Counted from the stretch's first letter, positions 44,065 through 56,400 are shown. The stretch: 64,000 nt of DNA from Sphingomonas sp. PAMC26645 (GCF_004795835.1 NZ_CP039249.1:988501-1052500); one strand, 5' to 3'. Numbers and translations: made by a program. The notes: generated by a model from the letters alone, not told the origin.

Positions 44065-45540
44065 TTACGCCCCGACGCCGCGTTCGTGCGCCCACACGAT
44101 CGCGGCGCTGCGTCGGTTGACGCCGATCTTCGCGTAAAGCCGCGCGACATGGTTGCGCACCGTGTTGCGCGATAGGTCGAGCCGGGTGGCGATCGCCGCA
44201 TCGTCGAGGTCCTGGCAGATGAGTTCGAGCACCTCGCGCTCGCGCTTGCTGAGTTCGGTGGTGGGGGGCGTGACACCCGAGCCGGCGCGTGGATTTCGCA
44301 GTGTCGCCAGCTTGTCCATGATCGACCGGCTGAGCCAGTTGGCGTCCTTCATCACTGCGTCGATCGCCTCGACCAGTTCGAGTTCACCGCGGCGGCGCGC
44401 CGTGATGTCCTGGTACAGCCACAGGACGCAGGGCGTGCCGTCGACGCTGATCCGTTCGGCGGAGACGAGGCAGTCCAGCGTTTCGCCGTTCTTGTGCAGC
44501 AGGCGGACATCGTGGCCGCGAATACCGTTCCGCTCGCGGATTTCGGTTTCCAGCGCCACCCGCTGTGCGGCGTCGTTCCACAGCTGGAGATCGTCGGCGA
44601 TCCGGTCGACGACTGCATGATCGGTGTAGCCGGTGAGGCTCTTGAACGCGGCGTTGACCTGCACGATGCGGTTCTCGTCGCCCTTGGTGATGACCATCGC
44701 GACGGGCGCCATCTCGAACACCGATGCGAAATGCCGTTCGCTCGCCTGCAACGCCAGTTGCGCGCGCCGTCGGGGTTCTAGGTCGGCGAAGGTGAACAAC
44801 AGGCAGTCTTCGTTGGCGAGTTCGATCGGTTGGCCGGCGAGGATGACCAGCGTCTTGTCGCCCCCCGCGAGCGGCAGTTCCGCCTCCAGTTGTGGCACGG
44901 TCTTGCCGGCCGCCACCCTTTCCTTGACGAACGGCTTGCGCTCGACCTCGGCGAGGAAGTCGAGATCGAACAGCGTCTTGCCGACGATCTGGTCGCGGTC
45001 GTAGCCGGACAGGTCGAGGAACCCCTGGTTGACCAGGACATAGCGCTGGTCGGCGACCCGCATGATCAGGGCAGGGGCGGGGTTCGCATGGAACATCGCC
45101 TGGAACCGGTCCTCCGCATCGAACCGTTCGGAGACGTCGTTGATGACCATCCCCAGGCAATCGGGATCGCCGCCATCCTCGTCCATGACGATGTCGCGGA
45201 CCTGATGCACCCAGCGCGGCTCGTCCGCATCCGGTGCCGAGACCTCGACGATCAGGTCGGGAAAGCTTTCGCCGGCGAGCAGCCGCATCAACGGATATTC
45301 GCGGCGCGGCAGCTTGCGACCGTCACGGTACCGCAGCCGAAAGCGCGCCGCGTAATCGTCCGCAGTCTCGCCCAGGTCGGCCAACGCCTTCACCCCGTGC
45401 ATCTGCAACGCAGCCGGGTTCGCGCTGAGGATCATGCCGGTCGGATCCATCAGGATCACGCCTTCGAGCAACCCGGTCATGAGCTGTTCCAGGTGATGCA
45501 GCGTCGGGGCATGAAGCGGCTTGCCGTTGGTCTTGGTCAT
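44065..45540 (-). CDS. multi-PAS LuxR-type transcriptional regulator
   Basis: A 491-residue soluble regulator with three PAS-type sensor domains (about 15-135, 140-260 and 265-390, each with a later PAC-like segment such as GDPDCLGMVINDVSERFDAE and GTPCVLWLYQDITARRRGE). A C-terminal LuxR/NarL helix-turn-helix is seen in LSKREREVLELICQDLDDAA and RNTVRNHVARLYAKIGVNRR. There is no kinase or receiver domain, so the signal is read directly. The ATG at 45540 follows GGACAGG. It diverges from a stress-protein cluster and may control it. Confidence 0.85.
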   Translation of the reverse strand: MTKTNGKPLHAPTLHHLEQLMTGLLEGVILMDPTGMILSANPAALQMHGVKALADLGETADDYAARFRLRYRDGRKLPRREYPLMRLLAGESFPDLIVEVSAPDADEPRWVHQVRDIVMDEDGGDPDCLGMVINDVSERFDAEDRFQAMFHANPAPALIMRVADQRYVLVNQGFLDLSGYDRDQIVGKTLFDLDFLAEVERKPFVKERVAAGKTVPQLEAELPLAGGDKTLVILAGQPIELANEDCLLFTFADLEPRRRAQLALQASERHFASVFEMAPVAMVITKGDENRIVQVNAAFKSLTGYTDHAVVDRIADDLQLWNDAAQRVALETEIRERNGIRGHDVRLLHKNGETLDCLVSAERISVDGTPCVLWLYQDITARRRGELELVEAIDAVMKDANWLSRSIMDKLATLRNPRAGSGVTPPTTELSKREREVLELICQDLDDAAIATRLDLSRNTVRNHVARLYAKIGVNRRSAAIVWAHERGVGA

Positions 45541-45650
45541 GCCTGTCCAGCGACCAAAAGGGGGCTCCGGTTCCGTGCCTGGCGCTACATTTGTACCAAT
45601 ACGACCGGTATGTGAGCACCAATCGCAAAATCCTGGCGCGGCGCCGAAAC

Positions 45651-45676
45651 TGAACGGATCGGCGATCCCGACTGTT
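45651..45676 (+). promoter_or_regulatory. candidate EcfG general-stress promoter
   Basis: TGAAC-N17-TGTT resembles the alphaproteobacterial EcfG consensus GGAAC-N16/17-CGTT, with two mismatches. It lies 50 bases before the GlsB/YeaQ-type gene. The stress-type products downstream make the call plausible. Confidence 0.4.
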
Positions 45677-45725
45677 GAGCCCCCTGTACCATCACCCAGT
45701 ATCATCATCGTCCAGGAGCCTCATC

Positions 45726-45995
45726 ATGAACCTCATCATTCTTCTCGTCGTCGGCGGGCTCATCGGTTGGGTCGCCAGCATGATCATGCGTACCGATGCG
45801 CAGCAGGGCATCTTCCTCAACATCGTCGTCGGCATCGTCGGCGCGTTGCTGGCCGGCTTCCTGATCACGCCGCTGATCGGTGGTGCATCGATCATGGACG
45901 GCGCGCTCAACATCCAGTCGATCCTGATCTCGCTGGTCGGCGCGGTGATCCTGCTCGCGATCGTCAACATGTTTCGTCGCGGTACGGTTCGCTGA
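45726..45995 (+). CDS. GlsB/YeaQ/YmgE-family stress membrane protein
   Basis: An 89-residue inner-membrane protein with three hydrophobic segments, of the transglycosylase-associated (YeaQ/YmgE/GlsB) family. MNLIILLVVGGLIGWVASMI and GIFLNIVVGIVGALLAGFL are diagnostic. Members are induced by stress, but the mechanism is unknown. AGGAGCC nine bases upstream supports the ATG. Two further small stress-type genes follow on the same strand. Confidence 0.9.
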   Translation: MNLIILLVVGGLIGWVASMIMRTDAQQGIFLNIVVGIVGALLAGFLITPLIGGASIMDGALNIQSILISLVGAVILLAIVNMFRRGTVR

Positions 45996-46081
45996 TCTGG
46001 CCGGGAGGCGGCGTGGTCGACATGCCGCCTCCCACCCGGCGACTGTCCCCATTTTCAAAACCAGAAACTCAGGAGAGTATC

Positions 46082-46393
46082 ATGACCGTTCGAGCATTCA
46101 TGGCATGCGGCGCAATGCTGCTGGCCTCCAGCGCCGTCGCGCAGACCGCAACGCATGCCGGCGCGCACAACCCCGCCGTCAAGAACAACGATGCAGCCCA
46201 TGTCGCGGCACCGGCCAAGGGCGCCAATTCCTTCTCCGAGGACCAGGCTCGCGGTCGACTGACCAAGGCCGGCTACCAGTCGGTCTCGCGCCTGGCGAAG
46301 GACAAGGACGGCGTCTGGCGCGGCAGCGCGATCAAGGCCGGCAAGAAGGTCAATGTCGGGCTCGACTACAAGGGCAACGTGACCGCACGCTGA
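46082..46393 (+). CDS. small exported PepSY-like protein
   Basis: A 103-residue protein with a signal peptide (to about 20, MLLASSAVAQ) and a small alpha/beta domain (FSEDQARGRLTKAGYQSVSR through KDKDGVWRGSAIKAGKKV, LDYKGNVTAR) of PepSY-like appearance. It should be periplasmic. AGGAGAG precedes the ATG. It sits between the GlsB-type and 17M-type genes. No enzymatic role is implied. Confidence 0.7.
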   Translation: MTVRAFMACGAMLLASSAVAQTATHAGAHNPAVKNNDAAHVAAPAKGANSFSEDQARGRLTKAGYQSVSRLAKDKDGVWRGSAIKAGKKVNVGLDYKGNVTAR

Positions 46394-46416
46394 TCCATTT
46401 TTCCAGGAGAGAAACG

Positions 46417-47058
46417 ATGACCAAGACCCTTACCCGCCTGTTCGACGATTATTCGGATGCTAAGTCTGCCCTGAACGATCTCGAGCGTCTCGGCGTGCCG
46501 CACGACTCGATCAGCATCGTCGCCAACAACGCCGATGGCGCGCATGGCGATCACGACACGTCGCTGGACGACGTCAACGATCGTGGCGATGTCAGCCGCG
46601 GTGTCTCGACCGGTGCTGCCGTCGGCGGCGTCGGCGGCCTGCTCGCCGGTCTCGGCCTGCTAGCGATCCCGGGCCTGGGGCCGATCGTCGCCGCCGGCTG
46701 GCTCGCGTCGACCGTCGTCGGTGCCGGTATCGGTGCAGCGGGCGGTGCTGCAACCGGCACGATCGTCGGCGCACTGAAGGACGCCGGTCACACCGATGAC
46801 GAGGCACATGTTTATTCGGAAGGCGTCCGTCGCGGCGGCACGTTGCTCAGCGCACGCGTCGACGACAGCCTCGCGACCGAGGCCGAAGCGGTTCTCGATC
46901 GTCATCGCTCGGTCGACGCGACGACCCGCGGTGCAGCGTATCGCCAGGACGGCTGGACGCGCTTCGACGAGGCAGCGCCCGCGTACACGCGCGACGAAGT
47001 CGTTGCCGAGCGTGGCCGCTATGGTTCGGTATCGTCGACGAACGCGTCGACCTACTAA
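46417..47058 (+). CDS. general stress protein 17M-like protein
   Basis: A 213-residue protein. Its first 45 residues (LTRLFDDYSDAKSALNDLER, LGVPHDSISIVANN) match the N-terminal domain of general stress protein 17M/YflT. A glycine/alanine-rich amphipathic or membrane-inserting stretch follows (GAAVGGVGGLLAGLGLLAIP and GAGIGAAGGAATGTIVGAL), then a soluble C-terminal part. AGGAGAG is a good ribosome-binding site, 23 bases after the preceding gene, so the two share a transcript. Confidence 0.78.
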   Translation: MTKTLTRLFDDYSDAKSALNDLERLGVPHDSISIVANNADGAHGDHDTSLDDVNDRGDVSRGVSTGAAVGGVGGLLAGLGLLAIPGLGPIVAAGWLASTVVGAGIGAAGGAATGTIVGALKDAGHTDDEAHVYSEGVRRGGTLLSARVDDSLATEAEAVLDRHRSVDATTRGAAYRQDGWTRFDEAAPAYTRDEVVAERGRYGSVSSTNASTY

Positions 47059-47122
47059 ACGACGCCGTTGCGATCCTTGCCACCAGCGTATCGGGCGGCG
47101 GGTGTGACAGTGTCGGAATAGC

Positions 47123-47160
47123 GAAGGGGTCGGTTTGGGTTCAACCAAACCGACCCCTTC
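47123..47160. terminator. bidirectional intrinsic terminator
   Basis: GAAGGGGTCGGTTTGG pairs perfectly with CCAAACCGACCCCTTC over 16 bp around a six-base loop. It sits between the convergent stress cluster and MHS transporter gene and can serve both. Confidence 0.85.
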
Positions 47161-47185
47161 GTCGTTCAACTACAGGCCGAAGACT

Positions 47186-48853
47186 TTAGCCGTGCAGCGA
47201 CCGACGGAACGTCTCGGGCAGGAACACCAGCCCGACCAGCACCGTCACCGCGCAGGCGACGATCGGATACCAAAGGCCGTAGTAAATATCCCCCGTCGCC
47301 GCGACCATCGCGAACGCCGCGGTCGGCAGGAACCCGCCGAACCAGCCATTGCCGATATGATAAGGCAACGACATGGAAGTGTAGCGGATCCGCGTCGGGA
47401 ACAGCTCGACCAGCAGCGCGGCGATCGGCCCGTAGACCATCGTCACGTACAGCACGAGCAGGACGAGGATCGCGATGACCATCGGCTTGTTGATCTGTGC
47501 CGGGTCCGCCTTTTCGGGGTATCCTACTGCGGTCAGTGCGGTCTTCACTTCCGCACCGAACGCCTTGATCGCCGCCGCCTTGTCAGGGCCAGACACGACC
47601 GCGGGGTTGACGACCGGGATGGTCGTGCCACCGATGTGGATCTGCGCGACGGTGCCTGCAGGTGCGATCACGTTGGCATAGGAGATGCCAGCCTTCGCCA
47701 GATACGCCTTGGCGATGTCGCACGAGCTACTGTCGAACTTGTTCTTGCCGACCGGATCGAACTGCACAGAGCATTCGTCGGGATTGGCGACGACGCTCAC
47801 CGGCGAATTCGCCTGTGCCGCATAGAGCGCCGGGTTGGCGGCCTTCGACAGTGCATGGAACAGCGGCATGTACGTCAGTGCCGCAAGCGCGCAGCCGGTA
47901 AGGATGATGTATTTCCGCCCGATCTTGTCCGATAGCCAGCCGAAGAAGATGAACGCCGGCGTCGCGATCAAGAGTGCGATCGCGATCAGGATGTTGGTGG
48001 TCGGTCCGTCGACGCGCAGGTTCTTCTCGAGGAAGAACAAAGCGTAGAACTGGCTGGTATAGAAGATGACGCCCTGGCCGACGACCGCACCGAACAATGC
48101 GATCAGCACGACCTTGAGGTTGCTCCACTGCCCGAACGCCTCGGTCAGCGGCGCCTTCGAGGTCTTGCCCTCGTCCTTCATCTTCTGGAACACCGGGCTC
48201 TCTTCGAGCTGCATGCGGATCCAGAGCGACACCGCGAGCAGCGCGATCGAGACGATGAACGGGATACGCCAGCCCCAGGCCGCGAATGCTTCTTCGCCGA
48301 CCAGCGTACGCACGCCGATGACGATCAGCAACGCTGCGAACAGCCCGAGCGACGCGGTGGTCTGGATGAAGCTGGTGAACAGCCCGCGCTTCTTGTCGGG
48401 CGCGTGCTCGGCGACATAGGTCGCAGCGCCACCATATTCGCCGCCGAGCGCGAGGCCCTGCAACAGGCGCAACACGACGAGCGCGATCGGCGCGGCGACG
48501 CCGACCGAGGCGTAGCTTGGCAGCAGGCCGACCAGGAAGGTCGACAGGCCCATGATCGCCATTGTCACGAGGAACGTGTTCTTGCGCCCGACGACATCGC
48601 CGATCCGCCCGAACACCAGCGCACCGAACGGCCGCACCGCGAACCCGGCCGCGAACGCCGCGAGCGCGAAGATGAACCCGGTAGTCTCGTTGACGCCCGA
48701 GAAGAACTGCGCGGTGATGATCGTCGCCAGCAGGCCGTAGAGGTAGAAATCATACCATTCGAACACCGCGCCGAGCGACGACGCGATGATGATGAGCGGC
48801 TGGCTCTGCTTCACGTGCCCGAGGGGCGAAGCATCCCCTGTTGTAGTCGCCAT
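47186..48853 (-). CDS. MHS-family MFS permease with extra-cytoplasmic insertion
   Basis: A 555-residue symporter of the metabolite:proton symport family (relatives carry organic acids, proline or shikimate). Helix 1 has SLGAVFEWYDFYLYGLLA. The conserved loops are RPFGALVFGRIGDVVGRKNTF and LALGGEYGGAATYVAEHAP. About 120 residues (336-457, with C361 and C378) interrupt the usual spacing between two helices and should form a periplasmic domain. The acetate-related genes next door (porin, acs) suggest a small carboxylate substrate, but this is inference. Confidence 0.88.
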   Translation of the reverse strand: MATTTGDASPLGHVKQSQPLIIIASSLGAVFEWYDFYLYGLLATIITAQFFSGVNETTGFIFALAAFAAGFAVRPFGALVFGRIGDVVGRKNTFLVTMAIMGLSTFLVGLLPSYASVGVAAPIALVVLRLLQGLALGGEYGGAATYVAEHAPDKKRGLFTSFIQTTASLGLFAALLIVIGVRTLVGEEAFAAWGWRIPFIVSIALLAVSLWIRMQLEESPVFQKMKDEGKTSKAPLTEAFGQWSNLKVVLIALFGAVVGQGVIFYTSQFYALFFLEKNLRVDGPTTNILIAIALLIATPAFIFFGWLSDKIGRKYIILTGCALAALTYMPLFHALSKAANPALYAAQANSPVSVVANPDECSVQFDPVGKNKFDSSSCDIAKAYLAKAGISYANVIAPAGTVAQIHIGGTTIPVVNPAVVSGPDKAAAIKAFGAEVKTALTAVGYPEKADPAQINKPMVIAILVLLVLYVTMVYGPIAALLVELFPTRIRYTSMSLPYHIGNGWFGGFLPTAAFAMVAATGDIYYGLWYPIVACAVTVLVGLVFLPETFRRSLHG

Positions 48854-48942
48854 GGCAGTGTCCTCTCAGAAGGAAAATTGGATGGAACAGCCGATCTCCG
48901 CCGACTTATGAAAAACTAGAAATGCCGGCCAAGCGGCCTGCT

Positions 48943-49067
48943 GATCCTCCCCCGCCAGGGGAGGTGGCAGGCGCTTGCCTGACGGAGGGGGAGGAACGCG
49001 ATGACCATTGTTCCGCATCCTCCCCTCCGTCACCTTCGGCGACACCTCCCCCTTTCGGGGGAGGATC
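48943..49067. repeat. inverted repeat (gatcctcccccgc family), copy 1
   Basis: The outer arms are GATCCTCCCCCGCCAGGGGA and TTTCGGGGGAGGATC. The left inner part holds ggcaggcgcttgcctgacgga and the right inner part ccgtcaccttcggcgaca. A second copy in inverted orientation is at 53372. It lies between the divergently placed porin end and the MHS gene start. Confidence 0.75.
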
Positions 49068-49080
49068 GTGAAATCACGCC

Positions 49081-50532
49081 TTAGAACGAGTACCGCGCCG
49101 CAAGCTCGCCGCGGTCCATCTTGCCGACCTGCCCGTCGACCAGTTCGCGCTCGGCGTGACGGAATTCGACGCCGAGATCGATGTTCTTGATCGGCGAGTA
49201 GAACAGGTTGGCGGACGCGCTCCACGCCGAGTCGCTCGCGCCGACGGGCTCGCCGCCGGTCGGATAGTCGATCGACTGGACGCTACCGATGAAGGTCGAG
49301 CGCAGCTTGTCGGTCCAGCCGAGCTTCAACGCCGCGAACCCTGCGGTCAGGCTCGGCGTATACAGCCGCGCGCCGACTACCGGCACGAACACCGCGTCGG
49401 GGGCGAGATCGAGGCCGACATAACGGCCGATCCCGTCGCCATGCGTGACCATGAAGCGGATGTCCGAGCGGCCCTTGGCGTCGAGCGGCACCTTGCCCGC
49501 GAACGATACACCCCAGCCGGTGGCGCTGTCCTTGAGCGCACCCGTATCGATCGTTAGCTGGCGCGCGAGGCCGGCCAGCGAGAACTCGCCGAACGCGGTC
49601 TTGTAGTTGAGGCGCGCGGTGACGTCGGGCAGGCGATCGTCGGCATTCTCGACGATCGTCGCCGAAGCCAGACTGGTCGATGCCGTCTCCGGGTTTTCGG
49701 CCGCGACTGACAGCGACAGCGTGTCGTTGAGCTTGCGCGTATAGCGGATCTGCGCCTGGCGGACGAACACGGTGCCCTCCGACGGTCCGATGAAGTCGGT
49801 CGTCTCGGGCAGGGCACCGATATACTGGAAGTTGGTCCACTCCTGCCCGAACAGCCAATTGTCGAACGTGAAGAACGCACGGCGTAAACCCGGGTTGTAA
49901 CCGTTGACGACGCGCTGGTTGCCTTGGGTCCCCGGCACGACCTGGAAATCGACTTCGAGCAGGCCCTTCAGCGTATGCCCGGCGATCGGCGTTTCGGTGC
50001 CCAGTACGATGCGCGTCTGCTTGGCATGCGCCTCGACGCTGTTGCCTTCGTTGCGGCCGCCGACCGGAGTCATGCTCGGGAAATAGAAGTCGCGACCGAC
50101 CGATTCCGGCGCGATGTTGCCGCCGCTGTAGCGGCTGACCGATGCCCAGGTCTTGATGAAGCCGTTCAACTTGACCGTCGTCCCGGCGACCTTGAACCCG
50201 TCGGTGGACGGCGCCGCGCCTGGTGCCTTCGCTTCGGCGAGCGCGGTCGGCGCGGTCGGGCCCATCGGCGCGGACGGATGCAGATCGTTCGGCGCGGACG
50301 CGACCGCGGTCGGTGCGGAGGTCGATGTCGCCGGAGCAGCAGGCTGGGACGCGGTCGCTGCCGTCGCCCGCGCGGCGTTCAGCTCGCCGCGCAGATCCTG
50401 CACAGCCGCCTCCAGCGCCTTCAACCGCGTCTCGAGTTCGACCTCACGCGCGGTCTGCGCCTGCGCCATGCCCGGCACCAGCGCGGTACCAGCCAACAAG
50501 GCCGTCAAGGCCAGCCGTTTCGTAAACGCCAT
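49081..50532 (-). CDS. DcaP-like outer-membrane porin
   Basis: A 483-residue trimeric-type porin resembling DcaP, which admits dicarboxylates and other small anions. A signal peptide (to about 26, PGMAQAQ) is followed by a coiled coil (REVELETRLKALEAAVQDL), an alanine/proline/threonine linker, then the barrel beginning VKLNGFIKTWASVSRYSGG and ending ELAARYSF with the required terminal phenylalanine. ATG 50532 has GGGGA nine bases upstream; ATG 50541 is an alternative. It is divergent from acs and probably feeds the same pathway. Confidence 0.85.
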   Translation of the reverse strand: MAFTKRLALTALLAGTALVPGMAQAQTAREVELETRLKALEAAVQDLRGELNAARATAATASQPAAPATSTSAPTAVASAPNDLHPSAPMGPTAPTALAEAKAPGAAPSTDGFKVAGTTVKLNGFIKTWASVSRYSGGNIAPESVGRDFYFPSMTPVGGRNEGNSVEAHAKQTRIVLGTETPIAGHTLKGLLEVDFQVVPGTQGNQRVVNGYNPGLRRAFFTFDNWLFGQEWTNFQYIGALPETTDFIGPSEGTVFVRQAQIRYTRKLNDTLSLSVAAENPETASTSLASATIVENADDRLPDVTARLNYKTAFGEFSLAGLARQLTIDTGALKDSATGWGVSFAGKVPLDAKGRSDIRFMVTHGDGIGRYVGLDLAPDAVFVPVVGARLYTPSLTAGFAALKLGWTDKLRSTFIGSVQSIDYPTGGEPVGASDSAWSASANLFYSPIKNIDLGVEFRHAERELVDGQVGKMDRGELAARYSF

Positions 50533-50618
50533 ACGTGTCATCCCCGTCTCTGCTCTCTTCCACTGATCTGACGCGTGGATAGCAGCGCCGTCATCATGGC
50601 GCATTGCGAACCTGCGTC

Positions 50619-50642
50619 CATCCCTTACTTTGGTTAGGGATG
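50619..50642. promoter_or_regulatory. dyad in the porin/acs intergenic region
   Basis: CATCCCT and AGGGATG are perfect inverted arms around a ten-base centre (tactttggtt). The site lies 46 bases before acs and 87 bases from the porin start. It is a candidate binding site for the response regulator encoded after acs. Confidence 0.4.
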
Positions 50643-50687
50643 ATCGCCCGAACGCGACCGCGTACAGCGCGGCAAAAGGAGAGCCAG

Positions 50688-52639
<1,952 letters not shown>

Positions 52640-52643
<4 letters not shown>

Positions 52644-53263
52644 CCCGCACGATCCTCATCGCCGACGACCACCCGCTGTTCCGCCAGGCGCTCAAACTGG
52701 CGGTCAGCCGCGCCGCGCCCGACGCAGTGGTGATCGAGGCGGGGCAGCTCTGCGAAGCGGTCGATGCGGTGCGGGGGGCGGAACGGCTCGACCTGATCCT
52801 CCTCGACCTGCGCATGCCGGGGTCTGAAGGCTTTGCCGGCGTCGCGCTCCTCCACGCCGAACGCCCCGACACGCCGATCATGGTGATCTCCTCGGCCGAC
52901 GAAGCCGAGGCGGCACCGCGTGCGCGGGCGTATGGCGCCGTCGGCTTTGTCTCGAAAACCGCCGACCTCGCCACCTTGGAAAACGCCGTAGCCCGAGCCC
53001 TGGCCGGCGAACGAGACGCGCCAACCGAAGGCGCCCCTGTCGACGAAATGTCCGCGCGCGTCGCAAGCCTCACCCCAACCGAACTCAAGGTCCTGCTCGG
53101 CGTGCTGGCCGGTCGCCTGAACAAGCAAGTCGCCTTCGACCTAGGCATCTCCGAAGGCACAGTAAAAGGTCACATGACCGCCATCCTCCGCAAACTCGGC
53201 GTCCAGAACCGCACGCAAGCCGTACTCGCGGCAAGAGCGATGGACATACATTTCGCCGATTAG
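52640..53263 (+). CDS. NarL-type response regulator (CrbR-like)
   Basis: A 207-residue two-component regulator. The receiver domain has the acidic pair in LIADDHPLF, the phospho-acceptor D56 in [10 protein letters not shown] and K in [10 protein letters not shown] linker leads to a LuxR/NarL helix-turn-helix ([40 protein letters not shown]). Its overlap with acs and the convergent symporter-fused kinase fit the CrbR regulators that activate acs in Vibrio and Pseudomonas. The name is by analogy; I leave the symbol blank. Confidence 0.9.
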
Positions 53264-53369
53264 CCGCGGACAACGTCATCCTGACGAAAGTCAGGACCCA
53301 GGATACCACCCGCCCCGATCGTGGCTCTGGATCCTGACTTTCGTCAGGATGACGGCTTGTGTCCGCGGC
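53263..53369. repeat. nested inverted repeat (gtcatcctgacgaaagtcagga)
   Basis: Outer arms GCCGCGGACA/TGTCCGCGGC enclose inner arms GTCATCCTGACGAAAGTCAG and CTGACTTTCGTCAGGATGAC. The inner gtcat...gacccag design resembles the other REP-like elements of this window. It begins at the response regulator stop codon. Confidence 0.75.
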
Positions 53370-53371
53370 TT

Positions 53372-53496
53372 GATCCTCCCCCGCAAGGGGGAGGTGGCGC
53401 CGGAGGCGACGGAGGGGGAGGAACATGCAACAGCAGTTCCCTCTTTCCTCCCCCTCCGTCAGGCAAACGCCTGCCACCTCCCCCTTGCGGGGGAGC
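53372..53496. repeat. inverted repeat (gatcctcccccgc family), copy 2
   Basis: Outer arms GATCCTCCCCCGCAAGGGGG and CCCCCTTGCGGGGGAG. Here the ggcgccggaggcgacgga segment is on the left and ccgtcaggcaaacgcctgcc is on the right, the reverse arrangement of copy 1. It touches the stop codon of the kinase gene. Confidence 0.75.
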
Positions 53497-53497
53497 C

Positions 53498-56400
53498 TCA
53501 ACTCCCCCGCGCCGCGGCAGCAGACGCATCCTCGATGAACCGCCACAAATTCGCCGGCACCACCGGCTTCGTCAACACCACCAGCCCAACACACCGCGGA
53601 TCGTCGGCAACCGCACGATCCGCCGTCACCAGCGCAATCGCCGGCGCCGGCACCATCGCCCGCAACCGCGCAACCACATCCAGGCCGTCCTCCGCCTCGT
53701 CCAGATGAAAGTCGACCAGCGCCACGTCCGGCTCCTCGTCCGCCGCCAGTTCCATCGCCTCGGCGATCGTCGCCGCCAGCAACGGCACGCACCGCCGCGC
53801 CCGCAACGCCGCATCGAGTGCCGCCAGGATCGTCGCGTCGTTGTCGAGACACAGCACCCGCAACCCCGGCACCAGCGCACGGCTGGCCAGAGGCGTCGGC
53901 AACACAACATCCAGCCCGGCAGGCGCAAGCGGCACACGCACCGCAAACGTCGTCCCCCGCCCCAAGTCCGACCGCAACTCCACCGCCGACCCGAGCAACC
54001 GCGCGATCCGCCGAACGATCGCCAGCCCCAGCCCGACGCCGCCGCCCGCGCTCCCCTTGCTCTCCAGCCGCTCGAACTCCTCGAAGATCCGCTCGCGGTC
54101 ACCCGCCGCGATCCCCGGCCCGTTATCGCGCACCTCGATCAACACATCGTCGCCCCTCCGCCGCGCCCCAATCCAGATCCGACCATCAGCCGAATAGCGC
54201 ACCGCATTCGACAGGAAATTCTGCAATATCGACCGCAGCAGCGACCGATCCGTCGCCACGCTGAACGCCCCCGGATGCGCCGCCAGTACCAGCCCGCGCT
54301 CCCCCGCCAACGGCCGGAATTGCACCGCCAGCTCCTCGATCAACGCCCCCAGCGCAAACCGCTCGACCTTCGGCACGACGCCCCCCGCATCGAGCCGCGA
54401 CACATCGAGCAGCGCACGCAGCAACGTGTCCGCCGACCCAATCGCGCCATCGATCGCGCGCACCAGTTCCGCCTGATGCGGCGCCCTGTCCTCCGCCAGC
54501 GCCGCGCAGAACAGCCGCGCCGCATGCAACGGCTGCAACAGGTCATGGCTCGCCGCCGCCAGGAACCGCGTCTTGTCACGCGTCGCGGTCTCGGCAATCG
54601 CGCGCGCCTCGCCCAGCATGTGGTTCGACCGTGCCAGATCCTGTGTCCGCGCCGCCACCCGCGCCTCGAGATCGGCCTGCGCCTCCTTCTCCGCGGTGAT
54701 GTCGGTGAAACTCTGGACGTACCCGCCACCCGGCATCGGCCGCCCGACCATCTTGATCCACCGTCCCGACGGCCGTTGCCGCTCGAAACTATGCGGCGTC
54801 CCGCGCGCAAGGTGCGCCACCCGCCGCCCGACATGCGCCGCGATATCGCCCGCGATACCTTCGCGCTCGGCATTGTAGCGGATCAGGTCGGCGATCGAGC
54901 GCCCGACCACGACATACCCTTCGGGATAATCGAACATCTCGACATAGCGAGGATTCCACGCGACCAGCCGCAGATCAGCGTCGATCACGCTGACCCCCGG
55001 ATCGATCGTCTCCAGCGTCGCCGACAACAGCGTCCGTGAGAACCGCAGCGAGCGCCCGCGCTGGTCGAGCAGGCGGACCACGTCGCTGACGTCGATCGCC
55101 GACCCGGCAATACTCGACGCGACGATCTTCCGCGCCGACGGAGCGCCGATTACGCCCGCGATCAACCGCTCGGCGGTGCGCGCGGCCGGGCCGTCGATTG
55201 GCGCACGTAGATCGGGCGACGCGACGCCGATCGCCTCCGCCTCGCCATCGCCGACGAACCGCGCGACCAGCATTCGCAATTCGCCCAACGTCGTGACGTG
55301 ATCGAGCGCCGCGTTCCCCCGATGCCGCTCGCGCAAATGCAGCCCGGCCATCAGCGCGACGTTGACGCCAAGGCTCCACACGGTGCCATTGACCAACGGC
55401 GAGCCGATCCGCCAGCCGAGCAACGCATCGGGATCGAGCCAACCCCGCGTGAACTGCGCCAGCGCCGGCCCGACACCCTCGCCGATCGACGGCAGCAGCA
55501 GGCAATAGATCCAGACGATCACCCCACCGATCAGGCCGGCACGTGCGGCCGTATGGTTGGCAAAGTTCCACCCCACCGTTGCGACCAGCGCAGGCGCGAA
55601 CTGAGCGACCCCGGCGAACGCGATCAGCCCGATCGACGCAAGCGGCAGGTCCGCACCAAGACTCCGGCCATACACCAGCGCAATCGCGACGATCGCCGCG
55701 ATGATCACCCGCCGCACGCGCAGCATCCGCCGCCCCAGCTCGCCTTCGCCCGCGTCGCCATGCCGCCGCAGCAGCAGCGGCGCGAGCAGGTCGTTGGTCG
55801 CCATCGTCGACAGCGCGATCGTCTCGACCACCACCATCGCCGTCGCCGCCGAGAAGCCACCCAAAAACGCGAGCAACGCGACGAGGTGATGTTCCTGCTG
55901 CAACGGCACCGCCAGCACATACAGATCGGGCTCTGCACCATCCGGCAACAGCGTCATCCCGGCGAGCGCCAGCGGCAGCACGAGCAGCGAGATCACGACC
56001 ATGTACGCGATGAACGGCGCGCGCGCTCGGGTGATGGGGTCCGGACCCTGCGCTTCGATCACGCCGACATAGAATTGCCGCGGCAGGCACAGGATCGCGA
56101 GCGCCGACAGCAGCGTCCGAACCCAGAAATCGGACGTCAGCGCCCCCCAGGTAAAGCCGGACCGAAGCCGCGCCATCGGCGGCGCCAGTATCTCCGCCGG
56201 CACGTCGGCGAGCAGCGCCACCGTCACCACCCCGAGCACGACGAAACACAGCAGCTTGATCAGCGACTCCGCTGCGATCGCCGCGACCACGCCGGGGTTG
56301 CGCCCGGCGACCTCATACCGCCGCGCGCCGAAGACGATCGCGAACACCGCCAGCAACAGCGCGACGAACGTGCCGACCTCCGCCGAACTCCCCACGCCCG

